This document shows, in pieces, positions 33,863 to 45,800 of a DNA stretch of 64,000 bases (the stretch's first letter is position 1; each line of letters starts with the position of its first letter). The translations under genes and the position numbers were made by a program. Origin of the DNA: Phorcus lineatus (lineage: Eukaryota; Mollusca; Gastropoda; Trochida; Trochidae); assembly GCA_921293015.1 (NCBI GenBank), contig OV121084.1, positions 46,535,864 to 46,599,863 of the forward strand. The letters run 5' to 3'. Under the pieces are notes generated by a model that saw only the letters and a program-made list of their open reading frames with translations, did not search any database and was not told where the DNA came from.

Positions 33863-35395
33863 ATGGATAAGTTGATTTTCGGCTTATTGTTAATACTGCA
33901 ATTGCAAAGGTAATTACGGTTTTTGCATCTCCAGATTAGAAGTAACACGTGATCTATTGGTAATCGCACGTTGATGTTTTTAATCGGGGTGATTACTATT
34001 TATATTGATTTGTGTTAGATCGGTAAGGGCCCAAACCATTTGCTATAATAACTTGTTTGGTTAACATGTAAAAGATTTTTTAAAAATGTAATCACCGCCA
34101 AAGGTCACACGAACTACTATCGAATTATCGAACTAATATAAGTTGTTTCAGCTTTTCCCATCTCTCGAAAATTGACAAGCAACTGTCTTAGGATAACTTT
34201 CTATTCGCCCAAAGATGGCCAGCGTCGATCTGTACCATGGCACATGTAAGTCTGATTTATGGATCGAGGACTTTTGCATTGAAGCACATGCGAGATTGAA
34301 GTATAATACGTGTAGGTTTGAACTATGACACAAGTAGAATGAACTATGACACATGTAAGTATCATTTATGGATCGAGGATGTGTGCATTGTAGCACATGC
34401 GAGTTTGAATTATAACACATGTAGGAGAACTATGACATAAGTAGATGTGAACTATAACACATGAAGTTTGAATTATAACATATGTAGGTTTTAACTATTA
34501 TATTCTACTATGAAAGTACATGTAATTCGTGTTATCGTTAATGTGCGTTTGAAATCTTGAATATGTCATTATGTGGTGTTGTGTGTGGATCTGACATATG
34601 GAATGCTTAACTGGGAGACAAGTAAAAAGACAAGTGACATGTGTATGTTTAAACTGTGGCACATGTACGTTTCTCCATCTCACGAACAAGCGTTTGAACA
34701 ACTGTATTTACCAGTTCCAATGTAAAACACAACCGCAGTATGAACATCTTAAAGTATAAATTCTCATAGGAATTTCACCTCAACTTCCAATGCCCCTTGT
34801 ATTATCAGAGAAAGTGTAAACAAGTACCACGGCTCGTAGACGGGTGGACTATTCACGGATTATGGTAGGATTTGTCTTTAATTCTTCACACAATGTTTGT
34901 TTTTATACTTTTGATTTTACTATCAAATAATCTAAAAATTCTCATACTAATCTTTCCAACATGAAAAATTTAGATTAAAAACTGTTAGTAAATTTTGAAA
35001 AACCTCGACAGGAATACTGATCTAATACACAACGCACTACTATTTTAAAATGTTATCAATTTTGTTTCAGAGTGGTTTAATAATTAGTTATAACGCCGAT
35101 TCATTAGTCTTGATTTATATAGGTTTCTTTTGATAGCAATACTTTTGAACTTCTTCAAAGGCATTTAGAAGTTGGTGTAGTGATACAAGACGATGTTATG
35201 GATGACAACTTCTTTATTTATTTATTTATTTTTTTATTTATTTATTTTTTTAATACAAAAAAGGTAAGATGTTTTCATTTTCATTGTTAGGCCAAACAGG
35301 AAAGACGACGAAGATGTTGCTTTCTGTAACAAGTCCTGGCATTTCGACTGGAGTAAAATAAAGGTGAATACGGTTTGAAATCGTTTCTAACACGT

Positions 35396-35442
<47 letters not shown>

Positions 35443-37282
35443 TTTATATAATAATAATATAATATTATCTATATTACATGTAAGACTGCGTTTGATCAAA
35501 ACAACTGATGATGACTCATAATGATGAAAATCTCTCGATTTTAACGATCAAAAATCAAGTAATCTACCCTTCAAGTTATCATAAGGAAAATATGGATTCA
35601 GGTTATCAAGTTGAAGACGAGGTAAATAAGGAAACGTTGCATTTAATCCACATTAACTATGATTTAGGTTCTAATGTACACAGCGCAGTCCCACGCATGG
35701 TTCACTAGTTCCAGCAGATGCTAGAAGGTTTCACCACAATGGATAGCTACAATAGTGTTGACGTTCTTCTCCCTGCAATAATACTAGCAGCCGTGATATA
35801 AGTGAAATACTCACCTCACCTCAAATTTATATAAAATCTTAAGACCAAAATACTTCTATACGGAATCGGGGAAGTTAACGATATCCCTTTTGACGAATAT
35901 TTCATCCATTGTTCTCAGTAAAGAGTTTGATGTATAGTAAAAAGCTTCCCTCACTCCTAAACCAGCCATTTCCCATTTTGTGCACAGTCGATAAGGGCGA
36001 TTTGTATATCCCTTAATGACTTCGACAGTCAAAATAGGACCATTTACCTTCAAAAAAGAGGATCAACAAAAACAAACAATATTATTTTCACGAAAACAGA
36101 TATGTAATTGAAAATCAAAATAAATTCTATATCAGAACAATATCTGTTATGACACATTTATGAATATATAATTTTTTTTACATATGTAAATAATTTGTAG
36201 ATGATGCAGCAAAACCTCGAAGCCCACTGGCCGAATCTTCTGTCTAGTGCTAAACACCAACAAGAGTTTTGGTAAATCTGATGAATGTTTGACTACAAAG
36301 AAAAATTGTGAATTTTACCCTTTAAAGATGAATAAAAAATTGTTATATTTGTTTACTCGTATTGTAACTTTATTACACAGAAAAGTATTGCATAAGGCTC
36401 TATCAAGTCGTTAAAAGGTCCATAAAGTCACTGAACATCATTCAAACCTCTTAAAGCTTCAGAGATTTTTCTTTGAAAAGGACTTTGTAAACAATCTATG
36501 CAAACGATTGCGAGGTTAATTATTATGTCCCTCAGGAGAGAAGAATGGATGAAGCACGGCACATGCGCAACAAGCGTTCCAGAAACCGGAAATGAATACC
36601 TCTACTTTAAAAGGGCCCTTGATCTCAACTCTAAATTGAATATTACCCGGTAATTTGTTGTTTTAAACTGTTTGTTTCACTTTTACTTCGAATTATTGAA
36701 ATTCAATTTAAGAAATGAGAGAACACGTTGTTGATTGATGCACGTTCTTTCTTGGGTCTTATTCATGTCCTTGAAAAAACAATTTCAATGGTTCATTTTA
36801 GGGCACTTAGCCAAGCAAACATCATCCCAAGTTGCGATAAACCCTTCAATGTAAGTATATCTTGGCTTTTCGTTTATTTCGAATATCATGTTCATGATGT
36901 TTCATTAAGTGAAACAGTGTGATGTTTGTGTATTTAACAATCTCAAATTCTTTGTTCCCAGGCATGTGACATTCAAAAGGTTCTAAGGAATCGTTTCCAA
37001 CTACCTGAATTTCCGTCGATCAAAAGCTTAAAGGTTGTAAGTAGTCATCTACGTGAAGTCTATACATCTTTAATTACGTTTTGCCCTCAGTTAAAATGTA
37101 TATTTTGAGTAAGAAGGTTGTTAATATACAAATAGTTATGTAAGTATTAGTCACTAGTCAGGGGTAAAAATAGTAGTAAGTAGTGGTAGTAATAGAAGTA
37201 GTAGTAGTTGCAGTTGCAGTAGTAGTAGTAGCAGCAGTGGTCGTATTAGTAGTCGTATTAGTAGTATTAGTATTAGAAGTAC

Positions 37283-37326
<44 letters not shown>

Positions 37327-37360
37327 TTAGTAGTATTAGTATTAGTAGTAGTAGTAGTAC

Positions 37361-37410
<50 letters not shown>

Positions 37411-37664
37411 ATGATTAAATTCCTTGGGTTAATGTCAGTGATGTGTTTCCACTTTTACATTTGCCATGTTGAAAATCCCTTTTCCTGGCTAAATAAGTTT
37501 AACCTTCCCGTTGTTTACAGAAAGATCGACATTTGATTAAATCAATCTATATCTGCATGAAGAAGGACTTCACACCAGATACCTGCTATGTCCGGGACAC
37601 CAAGTGCTTCAACACCACCTTCCTGTACCTGTACCCTCTACATACAAAGTGTCCTGGTTCATGA
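33863..37664 (+). CDS. Secreted RNase T2, copy 1 (in-frame stop in exon 2)
   Basis: Exons: 33863-33909, 34152-34245, 34809-34864, 35291-35363, 36201-36271, 36536-36649, 36802-36850, 36962-37036, 37521-37664. All junctions are GT-AG and in phase (2,0,2,0,2,2,0,0), for 240 codons. Exon 1 encodes a signal peptide (MDKLIFGLLLILQLQ). RNase T2 enzymes cut single-stranded RNA through a 2',3'-cyclic phosphate, in secretory or lysosomal compartments. Both active-site blocks are present: GWTIHGLW (His63) and EEWMKHGTC (Glu117, Lys120, His121). Cysteines expected for disulfides are seen (CKQV, FCNKSW, PSCDK, YICMKK). Oddity: codon 29 (34189-34191) is TAG just before DNFLFAQRWP, where copy 2 has Trp (WDIFLFVQEWP). 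Everything else is intact, so this is a very recent null allele, a polymorphism or a sequencing error. Tandem with copy 2, same strand. Confidence 0.8.
34189..34191 (+). other. In-frame TAG in exon 2 of RNase T2 copy 1
   Basis: The frame is fixed by exon 1 phase, by the downstream RNase T2 motif and by the exon 2/3 junction. One base change separates TAG from the TGG seen in copy 2. Skipping it through the nearby alternative acceptor (CTGTCTTAG at 34191) would shift the frame relative to exon 1. Confidence 0.8.
34232..34500 (+). repeat. Imperfect ~109-bp tandem repeat containing the exon-2 donor
   Basis: Unit 1 holds the real donor (CACAT/GTAAGT at 34246). Unit 2 repeats ACACATGTAAGT at 34349-34360, followed by the same ATTTATGGATCGAGGA and GCACATGCGAG. 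A third, shorter remnant continues to about 34500. The array therefore starts at the exon edge and carries a second consensus donor 109 bases into the intron. Confidence 0.75.
35215..35252. repeat. (TTTA)n microsatellite
   Basis: Interrupted TTTA repeats in intron 3 of RNase T2 copy 1, just upstream of the exon 4 acceptor. Confidence 0.85.
35397..35441. repeat. (AAT)n microsatellite
   Basis: About fourteen AAT/ATA triplets in intron 4 of RNase T2 copy 1. Confidence 0.9.
35735..35822 (+). repeat. SINE 3' fragment
   Basis: CTTCTCCCTGCAATAATACT, GCAGCCGTGATATAAGTGAA and a CTCACCTCACC tail match the 3' half of the SINE at 13656. It lies in intron 4 of RNase T2 copy 1. Confidence 0.65.
37160..37411 (+). 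repeat. Long (TAG)n / (GTA)n microsatellite
   Basis: About 250 bases of TAG triplets with ATTAG variants in the last intron of RNase T2 copy 1. An open frame across it reads mostly Val and is a product of the triplet repeat. Confidence 0.95.
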
Positions 37665-37945
37665 CCACCATATCATGTACCATCCCCATGATACGTGATC
37701 CTTGCTTATGACCTCCTTTATGTACCCTCCTCAAGCGCAGCGTGGTGGTTAATGAATCCATATATGAACCGTTACATTCTAGTGGTCCTGTACATGTCTG
37801 TACCCTCCTCATGCTAAATGTCCTTGTATATGACCTCCAATATGTTCCCAATCCATCTTTGTAATTACTTCCTATATGTACTTTCTATATGCTAAATGTC
37901 CTGGTTAATGACCTCCTCTTTATATCCTCAGCATGCTAAGTGTCC
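37620..37945 (+). repeat. Decayed tandem copies of the RNase T2 copy 1 C-terminal coding end
   Basis: The last coding bases read CTGTACCCTCTACATACAAA then GTGTCCTGGTTCATGACC. Similar words recur downstream at ~37720 (GTACCCTCCTCAAGC), ~37800 (TGTACCCTCCTCATGCTAAA), ~37877 (TGTACTTTCTATATGCTAAA) and ~37923 (TATCCTCAGCATGCTAAGTG), several followed by a GTCCT and TGACCTCC. Spacing varies (about 97, 77, 77, 45). The region is presumably 3' untranslated. Confidence 0.6.
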
Positions 37946-39840
37946 TGTCTAATCAATACCTTCACGTTACTAATCCCTCTCAATGCTTATATTCACTACA
38001 TTTGCATGCCCCAGAAATATAATAACTCGAATAAAACCATCAAAATTTAGATTTAGAGTATTTTTCATGTATATATCGAAAAGAAATTACAGATCAAAAG
38101 CAGTTGATACCTATCTGCAAATTTCATTAATACTAAATGAAAATAGTATATCAACAAAAAGGATTTTAGGCACACTCCTTGCTTTGATCAAAATATTGCG
38201 AATTTATACCTTAACGTGTAAGTGCATCTCTGTAGTTTTAAGATCAATACTAGTTAGATATATTCCGTTCTTTCATATGATTACACGAGCAAGCTTCCCA
38301 CGATTTTTATATTTGATATTTCTTCAATTAGGAATTGTTAAAAGAAGCATATTGAGAGACTCATTTTATACCAAAATCTAAATTTATATCTCTCAAAACG
38401 GCGTCCCAGGTTTCAGATCTCTAAAGATTTGTATATCAAACCTATCATTCTGATAAAACCGAAAGAAAACATGTATAAAAATATCGTGTCTTCCGGGTAA
38501 GAATTCGATCCATAGGGGGATTTCCTATGCGACGGTCTGAGAACAGCCCGCATAGTCGCATATAGCCATAAGAATAGCTATCCCGCCTCACTTAAATGCA
38601 GTATTGATCCTTGTTCAGTAAGTCAAGATTTTAGTGAAACACTACGGTAAAGAAATCTACATTTCAAAGCGCTTCATGGGTCAATTGAAAAAGATAATGT
38701 CTTTGAGCGACAGAACCTGTGGTACAGAACAGTTTTGTCAACATCATTTCCATATACATAACTGTATCGGTAGACATTATCAGAAAGTACTATGGGTAGT
38801 TTCATCTAAAAAAATCTATAAAAAAAAGAATGAAAGAAATAAAGTGAAAAAAAAAGAAGAAAAAAACATTCTGAGTTTGAATAACATTTCAACAGTATTA
38901 TAAAGACCAGAGATTAGATCAAATAAACATTAAACCAGTGTTCTCAAGGATATGCTCAAGGCGTATCAACTGTAATAAAGTAATAGGACCTTTTCATCAG
39001 GGACATGCTCTACATGCAGTTAAAATGGTTCCACAAAATGTGAGTTGAACTGGTGATCTCAGGTTTAATTTCGTGCGAAATTTGCGTAATAAATAGAGTA
39101 GTGGCCTCCGCCAACAACCTTGTCATATATCTGATAACAGGGAAAGCTTATCTATAATAGCTTTGTGTTCTTTATATCGGGGGACTCGCTCTAAATGAAG
39201 CGATATAAAAGCTATCAGAAAATTTAATTGAATCACTTCCTTCCCTTTTTTATGGTTCGTATGGTTACAATAGCAGTGGGTTTTATCGTTGGTGTTGGTG
39301 GCAAAATACAACATTTTCATTCAACTCACGTCATTTATTATACAACAGTTTTGAATCTAGTCGACATTATGTTACGATACCGAGTGGGCCAAGGTTACAA
39401 TATGTATGGAGACAGGAAGATAATTGACATTACAAGGAAGTATCCACACCACGTGGTCTCTCACAAGTTAACAAGGAAGAAGAATAACAGATCATGTGCA
39501 ACTATACATGTAGTTGTTTGTAGCAGGTACACACGATTACTTCGCCGGGTATAGCTGAATCAGGTAAAATTCAATTGTTGGAAGTTCTTTGTTTGTATGT
39601 TTTATAATATACTTAAAATATGTAAGTCATAGCATTATCTAATGTTTTTCCGGTTTAACAAACAATCAAAAAGATATGTCAAGCCTAAATATACTTTTAA
39701 CATTACAAAGCTTTCCTTTGAGTAAGAGTTTGTTTTGTAAGACCAGGAGTTAGAATAGAACGCTTATTTCAATTGTTTGGTTATTTGTAACTTCCAACCT
39801 TCAAAGTTGTTTTTGGATATTTTTCAGTAAACTTGGCACC
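37946..39840. other. Intergenic between the two RNase T2 genes
   Basis: AT-rich, with open frames of 100-130 codons that look non-coding. A 3' splice site (ATTTTTCAG, exon from 39828) directly precedes the copy 2 start codon, so an untranslated first exon of copy 2 probably lies here. Confidence 0.4.
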
Positions 39841-42800
39841 ATGGACAAGATCTTAAAGATGATTTTCATGACGGTTGTTATCCCGCCATTGGTCGTGTAA
39901 GTTCTTCTATATTCTCATATCATAAAGCCTCAACAAAATCAGTTTTGATATTAATAATAACAAACATACACTTCAAACTTTGTTTTGATTCAGTAAAAGC
40001 TATAGGTGTCGTGAAATTTTATCTCTCTAACATTGAACGCAGTTGATATCAACTGAAATACCAAATTTAGGGAGACTGTGTCATTCAAAAGCAATATAAC
40101 TTACGACAGTGACATGTGTTTGGAAGAGTTATTTCCCTTAAGCTTTATAGTCAGTTATGTTGTTTCTCACTTGATTTAAAGGGACAATAGACAATATGGT
40201 TTATCGAGACGAGATCCCAGAGGGTTATTTCTATATTGCTCTTAGGTTTTAACATATGTCCTAAAATATTCAAGCAGTCGTTATACCTGACTGTCTATCA
40301 ACGTCTATGAGGGAATTTCCCTCCGAATTCCTTCTCCACACAACTTCCTAAGTCAAATTTTCCTTGGTCAATAGGTCAATCTTAAATCTACTTAAAACTA
40401 TCTGTAGTAATATACGTCCTGCCTTCTGTTATTACAATTAGGTAATTGCGTTCCTATATCGTGTCGACGAAATTAACAAAGCAGGTCAGAATCAGACAGA
40501 ATTTTTTTTTTAAAAAAGTAAAAAGATAAACGTAAGGCAAACGATAGCATGTGACTGTGTCCAAAACGACAATGAAAACGTCTTTGATTAGTTAAAAGCT
40601 TCCTTTTTAGTTCAAAGTTCATTATAGGTCAGCTAAACATGATTGCAATCAGTAATGTCCTAGTTATATGGTATGATATTTATGTTTATCATTACAATTA
40701 ACAGATTGTGTTTAATGCTTTTCCCCAGATCATCGCTTTAACGCGCGCAGTCATTTGAGAAACATTGCTAGATGTATCGTAAGTGAATTGTGGCATCATG
40801 GAAAGCTTTGTGGTATCTTCATATGGCATCATCCAACTCGAAGAATTCTATTGATCCAGGGCTGAAAGAAGATGCCATGTGTGATTCTCTTATAGAACTC
40901 TTAAGACGTCACTCTATTATGCATGGGTAACGCTATTTTGTATAATGCCCGTCTACCTTAACGGGCTAAGACGTTTCTCAAATAATGTCACTATCCCATG
41001 GTAGATTGGTACCAAAATCGTTTTGTCCGGAAGCACATCTTTTTATACCACTGTGCCACAGCAGCTTTACCTTCTAAGTGGTGATAATAACAAGCACTCC
41101 TAAAATTACGGTATGACTTGGCTGGTGGGAACTTAAAAGCAATTAAGACTCTTTTCTATTTTTTAAATATCGAAATATTTCGAGATATCAGAAAGCATTA
41201 TTCAAAAATCATTAGTGAGCTGGTTACCTCTTTCTGTCAAGCTAACAGTTATTATAAAGTTCTTGACAACATGGCAATGTTTTGTTCCAGGGCTTCTGGC
41301 AGCGCTTCTAATGAGAAACCACCCAAATGTCCATCCTGGGACATCTTCCTTTTCGTTCAAGAATGGCCCCCGTCAATCTGCTCTGTATCTGAGGTAAGTT
41401 TGCATCGCAAAATTAAGAAATATTCAACAAAACGAAAATTGTAGACACAGACTGTGGGATAAATTTGGAATCTTAGAGGCACTTGCGCACATCAGTCAGT
41501 ACATGACTTCATAACACTATCTAAGAGATTTAAGGAATTTATCTGACCACAATGTGCCTTGCCTTGCTTGAATATGTAAAGAATGTGTATAACTATATTT
41601 CCAAAATTTCCAAAATTTTTGTATTAATTGTTTAGCATCACTGTTTCAATATTGTACCTGTATATTTGATGTGTATTGTTATCTGTCCATGTGAACGTCA
41701 CTGTTTTATGAATTTTACACATGTTGGGGAGCGGCATTCAAATAAGCATAATTTGCTTGTGTGCCAATCCCATTTCATTTACGAAATAAAATATGTTTAC
41801 ACCACTTGCGCACATTAATATTTTGTAAATACGAATAATGTACATTCATGCATATCTTTCGATAATGCTTATGATAACACTGGGGTAATTTCAAGAAAAG
41901 TAAGTTTGAAATTATATAACAATCAGTTTATAAAGTGAAATCGAACAGACCGGAAGGAATAAATACAACGTTGCATTAAATAAACAACTGTATCAGTAAT
42001 ATTCAAATTGTTTTTACAATCTTTAGACGAAAACTGCTATGGTCAATTCAACATGAATGGTAATACCGTGTTTTTTTAAAACTCTATTGAGTTGCAGATA
42101 CACCCTGATAAAGAATAGTTTATCTTTTGTTCTCGATAAAGAGATTTAGATAAATTCAGAAGCTGCACACATTCCTAGACCTTCCCTTAGTGATATCGGC
42201 TTTCTTGAAATTTCATTATTGATTGTAGGTAAAGTGTAAAAAATTATCATTATTTCATTTCATGGATTAAAAGCTAAATCAAACGAAACATTCTTCTCTC
42301 GGGTATCGTTTATTACTATCAGATTTCAAGTCTTTCATTTTTATCAATTTTTTTTTCATATTTAAAGTGCAAGAAAGTCCCGAGTTATGTCAACGGTTGG
42401 ACTATCCATGGATTGTGGTAAGTATGGACTTTGCCATTCAAAAACAGCCTCAACAGTAAATATGTATATCTGTTACAAACAATCTGGGGTATATCACAGG
42501 AATTCCTAGATTGTTTAAACAATCTGCAGATTGTGCAACCTGAACAATCTGGGAATGATCACAATCTGGGAATTTGTGTTTTAGTAGTATTTTCATCATT
42601 ATAAAATGGGAATTATCTAGCTTAATAAGGTTTTTCTATTTAGCAAGTATAAGGATCGATTCCTAGATTGTGATGAGCAATCATCTTGTCTCTTTCTCAA
42701 CTTGAGGGGGATTGGGGGCCGATTCCCAGATTGTGAAGAACTCTCAGCTCGTCTTTATGTCAAACTTAGGGGTGTAGGGGTTGATTCCTAGATTGTGAAG

Positions 42801-45800
42801 GGCTCATAGCTCACCTTTATTTAAACTGAGAGGTTATAGCAGTCGATTCTTTGATTGTGAAGAGCTCACAGCTCGCCTATAAATCAAACTGACGCAGTAT
42901 AGGGGCCGATTCCTAGATTGTGAAGGGCTCATAGCTCACCTTTATTTAAACTGAGAGTTTATAGCAGTCGATTCTTAGATTGTGAAGGGCTCACCGCTCG
43001 CCTATAAGTCAAACTGAGGGGGTATAGGGGTCGATTCCCAGATTGTGAAGGGCTCACAGCTCACTTTTATTTAAACTGAGAGTGTATAGCAGTCGATTCT
43101 CATATTGTGAAGGGCTCACAGATCGGCTTTATGTCAAACTGACGGAGTATAGGGGTCAATTTACAGATTGTGAAGGGCTTACAGCTCACCTATATATGAA
43201 ACTGAGAGGGTATATAGGAGTCGATTCTCAGATTGTGAAGGGCTCACAAATCGCCTATAAATCAAACTGACGGAGTATAGAGGTCGATTCTCAGATTGTG
43301 AAGAGCTCACAACTCGCCTATATGTCAAACTGAGGGAGTATAGGGACCGATTCCTAGTTTGTGAAGGGCTCACCTTGAGCGGCGACAAATCCTTGTCACA
43401 GAGTGCTAACGAATCCCTAATAATATCTGTATATCATTTCATAAAAGTGCCAACCGATATATATATATATATATATATTTGTATATATATATATTTACTG
43501 CCTGTTTGCTAATCCTTTTTCCTTTTTGAATATATATATTCTGAATGTTGTGTGTTACATGTTTCATGGAAATTAGATACTGTTTAAATCACACAGATGA
43601 ATTAGTTGTTTGCCACTCCCGTCACTATGGTCGCAGCACGGAGTAGAGACGATGCCATTATATGGTTTAAACAATATTTATTTCAGAAAAGAGAAAGGGA
43701 TTGGTAAACGAATGTAGGAAAAAAAGTAACAGGGAAAAAAGTAACAGGAAAAAAAGTAACGGAAAAAAAGTAACAGGAAAAAAAGTAACACTTTTTATAT
43801 AAAGAAACACTTAGAGTAGGAAATTGACTTTGAATTATATTAGGATAATTGTTGATAATCTTGTCATTGAGAGGATAAAGAGGATTATGAAAACCAAGTT
43901 TTAGAATCATAATAACATCACATTTAACATCAAAGGTACACTTGTTACCTATAACAACATAATTACATTGGTATTAACTGTTTCCTTCTCACCTGCTCAA
44001 CTATTTTGACATAATACTTCTCCCTTAATTGATCATTAGGACTGGCCTCACTCATTTACCATCACAAGGCCTCACTCATTTACCATCACAAGGCCTCACT
44101 CATTTACTTATCAATTACCTTCAAAACTTAACCCCTTTGATCAGGAAAGCTAATCAACTATTTTTAACAAGCTTAGAGATACTGGTTTCATCATCTATGA
44201 TATATAATGTGCACTGTAATGTTCAAGTTTATCAGATCTTCAGTATGGAGGTAATAGAAAGTAACAGAGGAGGAAAGAAAGTGTGCTATGAAGGTCACAT
44301 GTACACTGTTGCCAGTAAAAGAAAAAAAAGATCTGGTGGAAGTGTAGTAAGCGTGCAAAGTCTGATTGCAGAGCAAGCCTTAGTACAACTGTAGACATAC
44401 AAGATCCAGAGCTGCAGAAACCACACAATCACCCACCTGAAGAAACAGCCATATCCTACACAAAAATGAGAAACAAGATGAGACAGCAAGCTACCAGTTC
44501 CCTTGACAAGCCTTCTCAGATTCTTGCTACTGCCGTAGCAAGTGCTGAAGATCCTGTGAAGATGATGCTACCTGAACTTGAGAATACCAAACGCAGTCTC
44601 AGGTACCATAGAAAAAGTCCTCCTGTTCCAAGAAGTCTCAGCGACCTGAACCTGCCAGAAGACTACACACAGACAGCTGATGCAGAACCATTCCTGTTAC
44701 TTTTTTTCCTAGCAAAATCTGTTACTTTTTTTCCGTTACTTTTTTTCCTGTTACTTTTTTTCCGATCACCTGGTAAACAGGCTAGCAGCCTATCTGAATA
44801 CCTCTCCCATACATACATATATACATTTATACAACATATCTTAATTCATCATCATTGAAGTTAGCAGACTTTATGATAAATACTAATAGATTAAACAGAA
44901 AAACGTTTAGTAAGGGTACAATTAACAATCATATATAGTATATGACCATTATATGACTCTTCTTGCAGCGTAGTAAATAATCCACTCCATATCAAAATAT
45001 TCTTAAAATATTGAATCATGAACAGATAATAAATAAATCAAACAAAACATTTCTTTGTTACTTTCACAAACCGATATTACGGAAACTATTAAAAACGTTA
45101 CAGAAAAAACATGTGTCAAAATGTTGACCATAGTGTGACCGAAGAGCAATTAAACATTTTACTCCAGTCAATTCAATATTGCATAAGTATTTGCCCCATG
45201 ATATCGTGCGATAGATAAACATCAAATGACAGAGAGGAAGTTAATGTGATTGTACGCGAATTTACGCGCATGTCTGAGTAGAGACGCGACACAGTGACAC
45301 GTTGCTTTGATAAGCAGACCCAGCTAGACATCTTGTCTAATTATTCACGACAGCACAAAATGTTAACTGTTCGAGTATTATAAATTTTTATAAATTCATA
45401 TTCAAAACTGTTCATATACAAACTCAAAAGATTGAGTAACTTTCCGATTTATGCATCGTTCGTATAAAAACTTTCAATGTCACGGAATAAAATGAGGGAA
45501 TATTTATCAGCTTTCTCTTACTCTGTTGTGGCGATATTCACCCAAATCCAGGACCAAAACAATTTAAAAATTTGAAAATGATTCATCTCAATGTCCGTAG
45601 TCTTAAGGATAAAATCGACATAATTTATGCTGAATTTGCAGATTATGATATTATTTGTCTTACAGAGACCTGGTTAAATTATACCATTCATTCAGACACT
45701 CTGCTAATTCCAGGTTTTCAAAAACCATTTAGAAAAGATCGTTTAACGCGTGGCGGTGGTGTGGCCATTTATGTAAAGCAACATTTATGCGTAGAGAGAA

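Noticed and set aside
37183-37536. 117-codon open frame of mostly valine
   Set aside because: It is the translation of the TAG/GTA microsatellite in the last intron of RNase T2 copy 1; the last exon lies downstream in a different, well-supported frame.
37983-38381. 132-codon frame between the RNase genes
   Set aside because: Ile/Leu/Lys/Arg-rich as expected from AT-rich DNA, no domain and no splice support.
43683-43910. Minus-strand frame of Phe/Thr repeats
   Set aside because: It translates the repeated MULE terminal word, not a protein.
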